Below, one piece after another: positions 10,992 to 22,919 of a stretch of DNA of 64,000 nt. This DNA is from Harmothoe impar (lineage: Eukaryota > Annelida > Polychaeta > Phyllodocida > Polynoidae): assembly GCA_947462335.1 (NCBI GenBank), contig OX381714.1, forward strand, positions 39,777,360 through 39,841,359, read 5' to 3'. The translations under genes were made by a program, and so were the position numbers. Below the pieces are notes generated by a model. It was not told the DNA's origin, did no database searches, and saw nothing but the letters and a program-made list of their open reading frames with translations. How positions within the stretch are numbered: the first letter of the stretch is position 1; each line of letters opens with the position of its first letter.

Positions 10992-11609
10992 TTGTACAAC
11001 CGTGATCTGCAGTAACTGCCGTGATCTGCAGTAGTGCAGATAACGGCAGACCATCCAAACGTGATCTGCATCAAATTAACGTGATCTGCATCAATTTATG
11101 TGATGCAAAAAGCCATAATATCTGTATCAAGAGAAATTGTCCTCTCCCTGATGCTATCTGCATTAAAACATGTATGCCCATATGGTCTTAGACTCGGTTT
11201 ATCTAGAAATAAATAGCATTATTTATGCCGATGGACATATAGGGCATCTAGGAAGTATTTTGGGGTTGTTTCAGTTTACCCAGGTGTTACCTGGGGCATC
11301 TAGGAAGTATAGACTGGGGATTGTTTCACATTGTCCATGGTCCACTTGGGGGTTTTCTTTCTTAAAAATCACCAAAAAAGTCAATTTTCCTAAAAATGGC
11401 CAAATTGGTGAGAAAAGTGTTGAAAATTAATAAGGGTCAACTTGGCACGAAAGGTGTCCAAAATTCGGTAAATAATGGTTGAATGGTTGAAGCAGATCAT
11501 GTTATTTTGATGCAGATCATGTTACTTTGAGCCAGATCACGTTTGGATGGTCAGCCATTATCTGCATTACTGCAGATCATGTTAGTTACTGCAGATCACG
11601 GTTGTACAA
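10992..11609. mobile_element. Inverted-repeat element with GTGATCTGCA sub-repeats
   Basis: About 115 bp at each end are inverted copies starting TTGTACAACCGTGATCTGCA. Each arm contains four to five spaced or tandem GTGATCTGCA (or TGCAGATCA) units and a shared ACCATCCAAACGTGATCTG block. The 380-bp interior includes a duplicated TGGGGCATCTAGGAAGTAT motif (11240, 11290) and no transposase. Terminal arrays of short direct repeats recall TU-type foldback elements of sea urchins, but relatedness cannot be shown here. Confidence 0.8.
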
Positions 11610-13400
11610 CTCTATTCCTGATAGTACATGGTATGCTAAGCACTCTAGGGAGCATTTCGCCTACAAGCTCCTGACACCACCTTTCCATTTTGGGGGGTCT
11701 ATCTGGAATCCCACCACCTCCTGGGTCCATATTCACTGCTAGTTGATTACCACATTACTGTTGTTGATGAGGTTCTCAGGGAGTTTGGTCAGTCACCAAT
11801 CTGGCAGGGTCACATCTTGTGATGGAGATAATGGTCAGTCTTTGAGTGGAAAAAAGGGGAAGGGGCTATGGGATGAGATGTTGCGGTTTCAGTCTAAGCT
11901 TATTCAGTCAAGTACATATGGTGGTAAGCCGATAGCGCTGAAACTGAGTGGACTATGCAGTTTGATAATTATGAGATTATAATGTTTTATTGCGAGGTGA
12001 ACAAGACAAACACTACACACCCAATTGGCCTACGCCTACATACTTTAATATGTGTTTTATCTGGGCAAGCTGGGCTTTGACCAGTCTGTGATTTTGTCAT
12101 TTTAATGTCCAAGGTGAGACCCAGATGAGCTCAGTCCTTCAACTCAAGTTTCTTCAATACATTGCAATCCTTGCTCAATCATTAATTAAATTGAATGTAC
12201 CATTTTGTTCTGTTGTATAAAACTGGGTTGGTTGTGGACATGTAGACATTAAAAACATGGACAAGCCTATTTTGACCAGGATAAAAATATTGTCAGTCCC
12301 ATCTGGCAGCCCACATTGGACCGAAATGAATTTATTAGGCAATGCTGAATGGGATGTTCCCATTATATGTATCTTTGTGGCGGTATATAATATTATATCT
12401 CCAATAACTTTAATCCCGATATAATTAGTATGCAAGCCCTCCAGTTAGATACAGACTGTCAGGATTCTTAGAATTGTTAGACATAATTACTCGAGAATGC
12501 TATATATATATGAGCAAAGTCCTATTCTTAACCATACATAGAACATGTTTATGACCAACTTTCTGCTTGAGGTTATTCTTAGATCTGGGAGTAATAGGTC
12601 AGTACGTAATACTAGTTATATAAACTATACCATCCATCTTCTTTCCTCTTATAGTACACATATGGACATTGACACTTGAACTTATCAGCAGCCATTATTG
12701 GACTCTTTCTCTACATCGACGAGTAGAAATTAATATTTAGATTGAGAAGGATTGCTTTAGATTGAGAAGGAGTTGAATGGCACAAAAAGCACATGTGAAG
12801 TGTATTTCTAAACTGTCTTTGCTTGGGTAATGAGAAAGCGAGAGGTAATAGTTACTAGCGGCCTTGAACAGGGACTATTAAGATGGTATTTCGGTATTAT
12901 TAAATCACTGTTCAATTGGAAACAAAATACAAGAGGCAGGAATCTGCATCAGTTATTAACTTGTTATTAAATTGTTATTAACCTCGTAAATTGAAAGACG
13001 AATCCAAGCCCCTCTTTGTTTTTTTAACTTGTATCTAATGAGAACAGTTCATGCAAGTTCTATTTCAACTGAATTGATTAGATGATAAGATATTTGACAT
13101 ACCCACCTAGTCATCATCATTTATATCATATTGATCAGTATTATAGTGTTCAAAACACTAAAATAATAGGCAGAATTATTATTTTACTGCACGATTCTAT
13201 TCAACACAGAAGCTTGAAAACATACAGGTCTACCAATACATTATTTCTAATTTGGCTCAATTTTGGTTAAAACGGTGATCGCTAATTCATAATGTTGACT
13301 CAGCTTCAAAATAATGTAAAACATCGACAATGGTCTAATGTCGATTATTTTGAATGAGCCTTGAACCAGTGTTGATTAGAATATATTGTTCCTGGGTCTA
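11610..13400. other. Unassigned DNA
   Basis: No recognised gene. Minor local duplications are TTTAGATTGAGAAGGA twice at 12737-12771 and TTGTTATTAA repeats at 12960-12985. A small dyad ATCGACAATGG..AATGTCGAT lies at about 13322-13346. Confidence 0.4.
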
Positions 13401-13404
13401 CCGG

Positions 13405-13418
13405 GTTGTCATGGCAAC
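13405..13418. promoter_or_regulatory. X-box-like (RFX) sequence
   Basis: GTTGTCATGGCAAC fits the RFX dyad GTNRCCNNRGYAAC except for one half-site base. It is isolated from any gene and function is unproven. Confidence 0.3.
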
Positions 13419-16080
13419 TAATCTGAATTAAACCTCTTATCAATATTGCGTATATGACCTAATTCAAAGATGTCGTTGTAACTTTTTTTCTAGGATTTTC
13501 TACGTGATAACGTAGGTGTGATTCAAAAGTCCCAGATCCCCAATTAAGTGATGTGAAATATCAACTAAAACTAACAAACTGGGTTCATAGTTATATATAA
13601 CTACATGCATACCTCCACACATTGACCAAACATGCTATACTATTTCTGCCCAAAGGCATCGGCTATACAGGGAATTGTGAACATAGTGCTGATACCTAGT
13701 ATGCCTAAAAGACCTTTTTTCTCCTATCTGCTTTTGATCCTGTAAGCTAGCAAATAGGGTATCACCACAAAGGTCCCAAAACACCACAGTAAAACCTCCC
13801 CTGGGACTACAAAGACGGCCAAAGTAACACGATACCAGTCACTAGCGTGTACCATAATGCCATAAGCGACCACCAAGCCAAGGTATGTGAGGAAGGAATC
13901 TCTCCTCTGCCAGTTGAAAATTGTCTAGGGTATAATCACGGTTTGATTATTTTGCTAAATGCTGGTTGTGTGTGTTTATTTAAATAATTTAATCAGATTA
14001 TATTGATAGGAGAGAATAGTTCATTAAACATAATTTCCCGTATTTAAGTTGATAAAAAAAATTAAACTGGAAATCACGTATTACTATGATAATGAGTATA
14101 AAGGGATGCCTGAGATGACAATAATTACTACAAATCTATGTGAAGGTTGCATATTAAAAGGGTCTAGAATTAATTTTTGTCATGGCCTGTTTGCCGTGCA
14201 GCTGGTTTACATGCATGATTTGCAATTCTGTGATATCTTACCTTTACCATACCTCGGTGGGATTGCATAATGTAACAGCCAGCAGGTCCAGCCTTTCAGT
14301 TATTGTTCAATGTAATTGCTGGAGATGGATTGGTTGCCTTTAAGCTTTGCCCCTTTGCTTTCATTCAAATGTGGTAGAACACAATACCCCCAGGCATGAG
14401 GAATGTCGAGAAAGGCACTCTGCCATCTCTGGTATACAGTAATATACCAGATTCTTTATTGTTATTAGCTTCTCCTACCCTTTCTGGCTTGTGTTATATC
14501 AGCAGTAGGTTGAAGTAAGACATTTGTAATATGTGGCTATAGCATGGATTCAGTTTGGGTTATGTGTCAAATCTATGGTTCATCTTGCTCACAACCTCTG
14601 GGGCCAGTTTATCTTGATCTCATCTCTGTGGAAGTGGCACTCCTGTCTCCCTAGGGTCCTGTGTAATGGCATACCAACATGGAAGTGCTGGCTACGTTCA
14701 ACCTTGAACATTATTTATGCTCATTTTCTATATTCCATGTTCGATGGTATTTTGCTTCACTGCCAAACATTCAATATTCTATATGATTTCGTGGTATCAA
14801 CACAATTTTCGACGATTATACCTATAGGTTTAAGCTTTCCTAAATCTGAGACTGAGAATCGTATTCTTTCTTTGGGACAGTGGCTGTTGCGTATGGTGGT
14901 CTCCAAATCTTTCTTAAGCACTAAAACATGACCTTGAATATGCACCCATCTTGCCGTCGCATTATCGCATCAGTACGGTAATGATTATAACCTGAAATGG
15001 CCGTTTTATCTGACAGGTATTTATAAGTACCTGCAGTAATATCCACCTGCGTCTGGTAATAAGTACACTATGTAATCTGAGGAGGTACCTGCCATATAGA
15101 ATGATGGTGTGAGATTTCGCAATCTGCAAGACCTGGAAATGTCAATATTTTACATTTGAAACTGTCTGTCATTACCTTAGTGACATCACCTCCTCTGAGA
15201 ATGGTCAGGAAGAAGGGTATTGACTGCAGTTGAAACCATTTTAGTTTAGCTGTACACATAGCTAGTTCAAGCCGGTCGTCCACTTGCCAACGGATAGAAG
15301 TCTACCAGCCGTTAGGGGTCGATTGGCGATAGAAAAAATTAATGTTGTATCGGATGACAGACACCATTCCATCAGTTGGTGGAAGCCTTAAAGTGGGATA
15401 ATCACCGAGCGTATCCCACTCACAAGTCTAGTGCATGATAGATAGACGGAATCTTAACTAAGTGAATTCTGAAAGAATTGTAAATCTACCACCACTGGAA
15501 CATGGTTTATTGATTTTCTTTGTAAAAATTAAGGTGTTTCGGGAGGACAAGACAGCCCTGTCTAACCATGCAGTGGATTGGTCCTGACATAGCCCTCCAC
15601 TGCTGCAGTGTAAGTGGTAGGGATCCAGGTGCAGTGGAGGGTGACTTACATAGGGAATGTACTACTCTTAAGAAAAGGTAGATCCACATAAGTGTAAATC
15701 TGCTAGCTAATTCTTTTCCAATCACTGTGTTCTTCAGACAGGAGATATGGGATTTAGATGTATGTTCCCACACTTTCATGTCCCTCATTTTTAAAGGTGA
15801 TTCCATGACTTTTAAATGTTTTTTTGGGTAAAATCTCACCTTATAGGGGATGAGAGGAGCTTTCCAAAACTGTTGCAATCATGCAAATATTCAATCTAGA
15901 AGGGAAGGAGTGATGGTTTGAGCTAAGGTTGTTCATAAAAAGGACAGAACCCTATTTTCCTTTATCTATTTTAATAAGGGAGATATGAGAGTAGTAAAAT
16001 TGCAATCATACATTTGAAAATGAATCTTTAACCAAACTTCAAACCGCTATAATTATATCAGGATTCCCTTTTCTGATTTT
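13419..16080. other. Unassigned DNA
   Basis: Several modest frames (14533-14931 plus, 15507-15878 minus) carry no recognised motif, and no splice-bounded exon can be argued. No clear repeat structure is visible. Confidence 0.4.
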
Positions 16081-16089
16081 GACGAAATA

Positions 16090-16330
16090 AATTTTATATT
16101 ATAGATAGGTTTAAGTACTTTTAGATTTTTCATGTGGAATACTCATGATGTATATGTTCTAGCTGGTTACCATGGCAACCACAGTTACCAAAAATGGTCA
16201 TTTTTAGGGCATCTGTTGCTATGACAACCAATATTTTTGTCAATATTACACCAAAATATATCAAAATTGTCGGTACCATATTTTTTGGCATGAAAAACTG
16301 CCTAAAGTGATTTTCATTACAAAAATCATA
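16090..16330. repeat. X-box-bearing AT-rich repeat (diverged)
   Basis: It contains GGTTACCATGGCAACC (16165-16180), a perfect RFX-type dyad, and GTTGCTATGACAAC (16215-16228), a weaker one. The surrounding sequence is loosely similar to the repeats at 41690 and 57840 that carry GTTGCCATGGAAAC. Membership in one family is an inference. Confidence 0.4.
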
Positions 16331-17107
16331 TTAAATGACATTTGTTACGATTTTTACCTTAAAAATCCATTAAATTGAGGGGAAATTCAAGGCAGAGGCA
16401 AATGGTTTGGGTTCCCCAGAGACAATATAGCAAATAGTGAAAAGCCAAAGAATTGCAGCTGTAAACCTTTTTTTGAGGAAAGTACAGAATGCTCAAAATC
16501 GGCCAAAAATCGGCTCCTATTATGCATTAATGCGTAATTGGTAAAGGAAGAGTTAAGAAATATTTTGCTGTAGATCTGGATCTGGTGGTCCATATAACAT
16601 GTGGGATATATACGTAAATGTAAGCCTATATCTTAGCATTACAATCCAATCAATTATGAATTGACTGCACAAATAGCCTTTGGCGGAAATCTATTCTAGT
16701 ACAGGGCAGCTGCTGGGTAGCTATCAGTTACTAGTGCCAAAATGTGGGCCTGCACAGGGAGCACATACTCCCCACTTTCTACTTACTCATTCATATAAAA
16801 CCGCCAGTGGAAATGTACAAATCTTTGCAGAAACCAGACATTGTGTAGAATAAAACCATAGCTTTCCAATAGTATGAACATAGCTGTTGTTATTGGAGTC
16901 ATAAATGAGACATGAGTGTAAATAGAGGGGAAAACTGCTGGTTGTCTGCGCCATGGCAGGCCGTGAACACCCTATACTAGTACTGTTATAGACTACTATG
17001 TGGTTAAGTGCGGGTGGTGAGACTGCCCTTTTAAGGTGGTATTGCATTTTTTTTTTTGAGATACAACATTTACTATGCTTAAGGGAGTGGTCATTTTTTA
17101 ACAACAG

Positions 17108-17305
17108 GGGGGGGTCGGTGAATTTTCGCGTGAGCGAGTCGAAATTTTTTTGGTCCCCCCCACGGAAGGGGTCAAATTTTTTTGGTCCCCCCCTCAGGCA
17201 AGTTGAAATTGAGCACGGCCGACCCCTTTGAGCTATAGTAACGCGCGGGCTTTTTCTTTAAAAAGGGGTGCAATTTTTTTGGTCCCCCCCCTCAATGCCG
17301 CCCCC
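17108..17305 (+). repeat. Triplicated AATTTTTTTGGTCCCCCCC unit
   Basis: The unit, with the mixed T7 and C7-8 tracts, occurs three times (about 17139-17161, 17171-17193, 17268-17291). GGGGGGG and GCCGCCCCCC flank the group. It looks like part of a degenerate repeat with GC-rich termini. It is not coding. Confidence 0.6.
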
Positions 17306-17344
17306 CTAGTGAATACTACGGTAGAATACCATGTGCTGCTATTC

Positions 17345-18150
17345 GGGTATTCTGTTCGTCATTCAATGGCTTCAAATTAAAAAAGAAAAGGCAACTACCC
17401 TGATACAGCCCTGATGTATTTCACTCGTGCCGCAGGCTGAGTCGGATGAGCCCCAGCCCCCACTCGTGAAATACACAGAGACAGTATAATGGGCATATCA
17501 TGACTATACTAATTGATCAAATGTTTATATCTTTCTGCGTTTGAATGATATTTCCACCATACTGCACCACCTGCGCATTAATACCTAGGTATTAAGGATA
17601 TCTTTTGGTGTGGAGTGGACCACAGACGGGCTGTCAGAGCACCTGCTTCTTAGGCCACTCAAGAAAAAAGTTGTTTCTCATCACCAAGCACTAAAAAATA
17701 ATATGAGGGCGTTTTTTATTAACTTTTTAAATTTTTTACTCGAGGTATAAATACATGGGGAAATTTAGACTTTTTGCGATCAATTTTCACATTTTGGTAA
17801 TTTGGAGTTTATTGATCAGCAAAGGTTGTTATAATGCAAGTTATTCCTAGCTGACTGCATAACTGACAGCATAAGCTTTAATTTGATACCAAATTTGCCA
17901 AAAAAAATCCAATATTAACTTATTTTTCATCAAAAATGTTTTGAAAATAAATAGACAAATGCCAACGCCCATTGATACCGTCTCTGTTGTATTTCACGAG
18001 TGGGGGCTGGGGCAGTATCCCACGAAGCCGCAGGCTGAGTGGGATGCGTCCCAGCCCCCACGAGTGAAATACATCAGAGCGGTATCAATGTAGTTGGCAT
18101 TTGTGTTTATTTTTTTATTTGAAGCCATTTAATGAATGAAAACCAACTTT
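17345..18150. mobile_element. Long inverted repeat around hairpin family
   Basis: 17345-17430 is the reverse complement of about 18058-18142. Shared features are CACGAGTGAAATACATCAG, GTAGTTG, a T/A-rich stretch and TTTGAAGCCATT. The arms enclose about 630 bp, so the whole is a large foldback structure interleaved with the inverted repeat at 17630-18345. Confidence 0.68.
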
Positions 18151-18345
18151 TTCTAAGCCCATTGAATACGGCCATGTTGTATTCAATGGGGGCATTGAAT
18201 ACGGCCCTTCAGTGCTAAAGCATAGGACATCTTGTATTTCAAAAAAATAAAAAGGTTTCTTCAAATCACGATTTTTATGATGCGTGCGGTGATGAGAAAC
18301 AAATATTTTTTAGTGGCCTAACACAGAAATCCCCCATCAGGCTGT
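17630..18345. mobile_element. Foldback element with GGCCACT..TTTCTCATCACC arms
   Basis: Left 17645-17700 and right 18280-18335 are inverted copies (TTAGGCCACT, GTTTCTCATCACC). Outer GGGCTGTCAG / AGGCTGTCTA sequences may be termini. The interior includes the hairpin at 17990-18075. No transposase frame. Confidence 0.62.
17990..18075. repeat. Hairpin: GTATTTCACGAGTGGGGGCT family
   Basis: Arms GTATTTCACGAGTGGGGGCT and AGCCCCCACGAGTGAAATAC flank a second stem (TATCCCAC / GTGGGATG) and the loop GAAGCCGCAGGCTGA. Related copies occur at 17415-17481 and 9885-9945. Structured GC-rich hairpins like this are common ends or cores of foldback DNA transposons. Confidence 0.75.
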
Positions 18346-18771
18346 CTAACTATGAGAATTAAACCATCTTATATTATGATTCGTACTAGGGGGTCCCTTG
18401 AGTAGTGGTCGGTGCTCTCGTGGTCGGTAAAAGTGAGTCAGCAACATGTATATATATATAGATAACGAGACTTAACGTTGATACATTAATAAGTTAATGT
18501 CAATAGATCAATGACCTAATGCTGATTCAAGTATGAACACTGCCGGTGTGCGTGAAGGTTGTTTACAACCAAAATTTCACCTGCTTCTGATGGCATCATG
18601 GTAATAATAGATATGCCACATGATAGTGGTAGTCTATAACCCCGTTACAGTGGTTAACATATTTGATTCACGGTTAGATTATGGCGTATGCATTAGAATA
18701 ACTGTTTTGGCTAATTCCACGAAACAGGAGAGTGCAATTGTTCCAACTGAAGCAGTGACGGAATTATATAT

Positions 18772-18775
<4 letters not shown>

Positions 18776-18849
<74 letters not shown>
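18776..18849. repeat. (TA)n microsatellite, about 37 units
   Basis: An uninterrupted TA dinucleotide run of about 74 bp. It creates a spurious Tyr-Ile open frame. Confidence 0.95.
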
Positions 18850-18852
<3 letters not shown>

Positions 18853-18864
18853 TATATAACTACA

Positions 18865-18894
18865 GGGACGTAGCCGACAGGGACGTCGCCGACA
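18865..18894 (+). repeat. Two 15-bp repeats, CAGGGACGTMGCCGA
   Basis: Two adjacent copies differing by one base, immediately after the TA tract, followed by CAAAGACAAAGA. Confidence 0.7.
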
Positions 18895-18899
18895 AAGAC

Positions 18900-19682
18900 A
18901 AAGAATTCAGACAGTATTATTTGGGTTGAATATTCCATTATTTTGCGACGGTCTATACATATTGAATTGTCCTGGTCGATTTCTTTTATCCAGGGCTTTG
19001 CAAGACATCAATGCAATTATCATCACCATATTAGAGAACATTGTAAAGAAAGACTATTGTAATTGTTGTAGTCTCTGTACAGTGCTAGATTGCGTTATCG
19101 GAGGGTCTGATCGCACCCAGACAGGACTGTTTTTACCCTCAGGATTTCATGTACATGCTCTTCAAGTAAGCAGAGTATAGTATATTATGTTCGTTTTCCT
19201 CGCAGAGGAGACACAATGGATAATGAACCTTTTTTCATATTAGCCGGCATTGTGTGATCTCATATTAGGAAACTTCTCAACTTCTCCACTAAGAACGGCC
19301 ATGTACATAATTAACAGGGATACCTTTCAGATACGTTACTTGTTAATGGAACTTGTGCCAAATAAAAATCCTAAAAACTCAACTCTTGATGTAAGTCTTC
19401 AGGTTTTGTCAGGATTTCTTATTATTATTAGATTAATGCTCAATATCATAAAGTGCATGTCTACATAAAAACATGGGAAATGTCGGTCCCCAATATGCAG
19501 GACCCCCCCCCCCTCGCCTCAGGCCCTGCACATACTCCCTGCAGTGCTATATTGGTCCAGAGATTCCCTCGCAAGTTGTATATGCAGTGTAACCTATACA
19601 TTTCTCTCTAACATGTAAGCGTTCCTGTGTTTGAGCCTCTCCTGACTTGCATCCATTATAGCAGAGTACATATACTGTTGAT
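18900..19682. other. Unassigned DNA
   Basis: Small frames at 18926-19180 and 19250-19468 lack recognisable motifs. An 11-C run is at 19503-19513. Confidence 0.4.
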
Positions 19683-19986
19683 GGCTGCATGTGTCTCACG
19701 AGGTTGGGCCAATGTGAACGTCTTTGCCCGGGTACAGTCTATGACCAGGTGCAATCTTTAACCGGTTGCAATCTTTGACCAGCTTGAAAGAAAACGGTTT
19801 ATTTAGGGCAGATAAAGATATGAATGGGCTAATAATCACTAATTAAAGTGTTATAACACCCATTAACTTTTTCAGTCCATTTATATCTTCATCTCCTCTA
19901 AATAAACCGTTTTCTATCAAGTCGGTCAGGGATTGCACCCGGTCAAAGACTATCACATTGGCCTGATCTCGTGAGACACAGCCTGA
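19683..19986. mobile_element. GGTCAAAGAC inverted-repeat MITE, second copy
   Basis: Termini TGTGTCTCACGAGG and CTCGTGAGACACAGCCTG are inverted. GGCCAATGTGA / TCACATTGGCC and the GTCTTTGCCCGG / CCGGTCAAAGAC units follow inward. The middle is also palindromic (AAACGGTTTATTTAG / CTAAATAAACCGTTT). It shares unit core and end with 2487-2966. Entirely foldback and about 300 bp, so clearly non-autonomous. Confidence 0.85.
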
Positions 19987-20218
19987 TATGATTTATTAAA
20001 TATTGTCGAATGATACTCGAATCTGCTTACAACGATGCTAGGTCAAAGACTTGCCAATACAGTCCTTGTCCGTTTTCACCATTGAATTAAGCATTGGGAT
20101 TCTAAGTGGACATTTCACTTATTTTTTATTTTCATCTAACCGAGAAAAACTGAAATTGGCTAGATGATAACCTTATAGAAATTCTATTTAATAAAGCCTG
20201 ATGTGCTTCTATCTTCAT

Positions 20219-20420
20219 GGGATTTCTTTCATGTTGTCACAGGGGAATTCTTTCTTTAGATATCTGAAAACAAATGTCCCTGATGACCCTATATCGATTG
20301 AATGTCACTGCTAGGGACATCTTCATCTATATTCATGTCAGAGTTACTGATATATGGGGCACACAGTGCTCATAAAACAATATGTTTATCTTTGTGAGTT
20401 CCAGGGTTCTTAGGTAAGAG
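20219..20420 (+). repeat. Dispersed segment, copy 3 (partial)
   Basis: ATTTCTTTCATGTTG, a stretch ending in GACCCT, GGGACATCTTCATCTATATT and a GTTCCAG block follow the order of 6880-7060. It is the most diverged of the three. Confidence 0.5.
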
Positions 20421-21056
20421 GAAGATAAGAATGGGAAATTATGAATTCAATGATTATTACCACTGTTTACACGGCCAATACTTTGCTTAAAGCTAAGCCT
20501 TTTCTTTCACTATATAATATGCTGGTCCTTGATATAATTTAAACAGTTTTTATCCATTAACACACAAGAAAACGAAGGTTGAACTAAAAATGATCTATAT
20601 GGTATCGAAAATAAAAATTGGAAGATGTGCATGCATGTTTACGATTGCATTTTCGCGAAATGGCCGTTCAGTGTTTTCAATAACGTTATATCTCATAACT
20701 TGGACAAACATCCCCATTATATTTATTTATATCATACATTGTATAACTTCTCTGCAGTAATATTATAAGAACCTGCGTGGGATGGCACACATTGTCCTGG
20801 GAAGTTCTCATAATGTGATATTGAATATGATAGGAAAAGCTGCATTCTATGTTATCAAATTGCCAACGTCGCTGTTTGATTGAAGTATTATCAGTGGAAT
20901 ACTACTCCCGCATCGTTATTTGGATATTACAAATCTTGTCATGACAATACTACAAGAAACTGATGAATTGTGTCAGCATTAAAACAAGGTTCATCAATAC
21001 TCTATACAACAGTTCACAATACACCCACATGTTCGTTCACATCACACTACATTAGA
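20421..21056. other. Unassigned DNA
   Basis: No frame or repeat stands out. Confidence 0.4.
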
Positions 21057-21058
21057 TA

Positions 21059-21271
21059 GGGTAGATTCACCAGGAGTCGGACACATACCTTGAGACGGAC
21101 ACCTGATTTTGTGGCTATTCAAGCATTTGAAGCCCTTAATTTGTGAACTATAGTAAAGTTAAAGTGTTATTCTTTCCAAAAGACACTAGAAGTCTGTTGT
21201 TGGGTACATAAATAACCTCAAATTTCACTGTCCGTCCCAAGGTATGTGTCCGACTCAGGGTAAATCTACCC
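21059..21271. mobile_element. TA-flanked MITE (Tc1/mariner type)
   Basis: Terminal inverted repeats of about 45 bp (GGGTAGATTYACC followed by GAGTCGGACACATACC) flank a 213-bp element. TA dinucleotides sit at 21057-21058 and 21272-21273. TA target duplications with inverted ends are the hallmark of Tc1/mariner-derived MITEs. There is no transposase. Arms differ by only a few bases, so the copy is relatively young. Confidence 0.87.
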
Positions 21272-21273
21272 TA

Positions 21274-22890
21274 CTACTATTTATAATTAGATGGCTAGGG
21301 ATGAGTTTGTGTTTATGTTATACAAGTGCATGCTGATATTAGCACCATTGTTGTTCTACAATTCTATTTTGCATTCAAGTTGATACATGTATATTATTGC
21401 GTCTCGAATGTGTTGTTTCTCAAGTAACAAGTTCGTTTAGAGCTTGTTGAATAAAAAAAATACAGCCTTTTTTAGCTGGAGCCAGGGGAAATAGAGCACT
21501 GTATAGGAGAACCCCGTGTAAGAATAACACTTTCAACCCCCTCTTTTAGACCATTTTATAACAATGTTGGTACATCCACTGCCATCTTGAATGATCCTCT
21601 GCACTTCCTATATGTCAGTGTTCTCCCTAGCTCCTAGCCAATGTTCTAGCTATAGTCCCAGTCTTATACATGATAGTATGGCGATGCTGGTCATTAGAGT
21701 GATACTTTTAGTTATCATAACAGAAACGATGCACTATTGGAGGAAAATATGGATTCTATTCTTGACATTTTAATTCTGACAAAATATAATACAATTCCAT
21801 CCCCTCATGGGATGGGTCCCGGATCTTACATGTAGGCCCAATTTACATACATGCAATCAACATAATATTCAATCACGGGAATGAAGTGCATGATTTGCCT
21901 GAAAATACATTTTGTATACAAAAGACAACTTCTCTGTCAAACTCTTCATATGAGACCTGACTAGCCTCAAGCTTATTTTTAGGCTTGTGAAAAAACGATG
22001 CCAGAAACTAAATCAAATATCCACGCAGATGCAATATTCCCAGGTTTATATCATCTCTATAAACAACACATAGGCCTATAACAGATTTTGACTCCTATTT
22101 AAAAAAAACTTGAGTTCCCCTTTCCCTCAAGAGCAGCTTCCTAAGGTTATGCAAGTTAACTTTAACTGTAAAAAAAATCATATCAATGTCAGGGTTTAAA
22201 GAAAGTACATAAAACTAGTTGTTTTACCTCATTCAAGCAAACTGGAGCATAAAGAAAAGAAACAGTTACAAAAAGTGCTGACTCTGCATATTAAAGTGAG
22301 TAATCTGAAAAGTGCTGACTTCTGTCAAACAATTGACCTACCTGCTCCCTGCCAATTCAATATTGAGTATGAAAATTCCTTTCCTTACATAGGGAAGCAG
22401 ATAAGGTTTCTATTTACTTCACGGCGTTTAATATCAACCCATCTCTTATTTCCTTCTAAATGTCATTTGATAGGGTCTGATCATGGGGCAGCGGGATCAT
22501 AATGTATCAGTGTTTTGATGTACATGAGCAAGAATTGAAGCATTTGCGATGCAAACATGAAATTGAAATGCAGTTTGTGGGCCACAAACACATGATAGCC
22601 TTTACCTTATATAAGTTTGCTGATGAATCCTTCTGTCTCATTTTTAAACCAACAAAACTAAAATGCAAAACAGCAGAGAATGATAACTGATACATCAAAT
22701 GAGAACCTAAAGCGTAGGACAGATCAGATTATTTGTAGGCAGTCCTAGACTTGTCCCACGCGCCATTCTGGCAGGGAATGGCACTTGTATATATCACTAT
22801 GACCTCAAACTTTTCAGTTTTGCTGGATGGGCAATCCCTGTTCTTAGCTTGGATCCAGCAAACAGGAACCAAAACTGGAACTAACTGGAA
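21274..22890. other. Mostly unassigned DNA
   Basis: No gene recognised. A short stretch at 22525-22575 (GAATTGAAGCATTTGCGATG) resembles the interior of the element at 42376/52884 and may be a decayed fragment of it. Confidence 0.35.
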
Positions 22891-22895
22891 AGTAT

Positions 22896-22919
22896 TATGA
22901 TGGGAGAACTCCCATCATA
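22896..22919. repeat. Perfect 11-bp-arm palindrome
   Basis: TATGATGGGAG, AA, CTCCCATCATA. A short perfect hairpin with a 2-bp spacer and no T-run characteristic of a terminator. Confidence 0.8.

Noticed and set aside
18620..18859. 79-residue frame
   Set aside because: Its C-terminal half is Tyr-Ile repeats encoded by the (TA)n tract.
22502..22698. Frames on both strands with a His/Cys-containing LKHLRCKHE word similar to a frame in the 42.4-kb element
   Set aside because: The similarity is at DNA level and short, most simply a decayed fragment of the same repeat, not a conserved protein domain.
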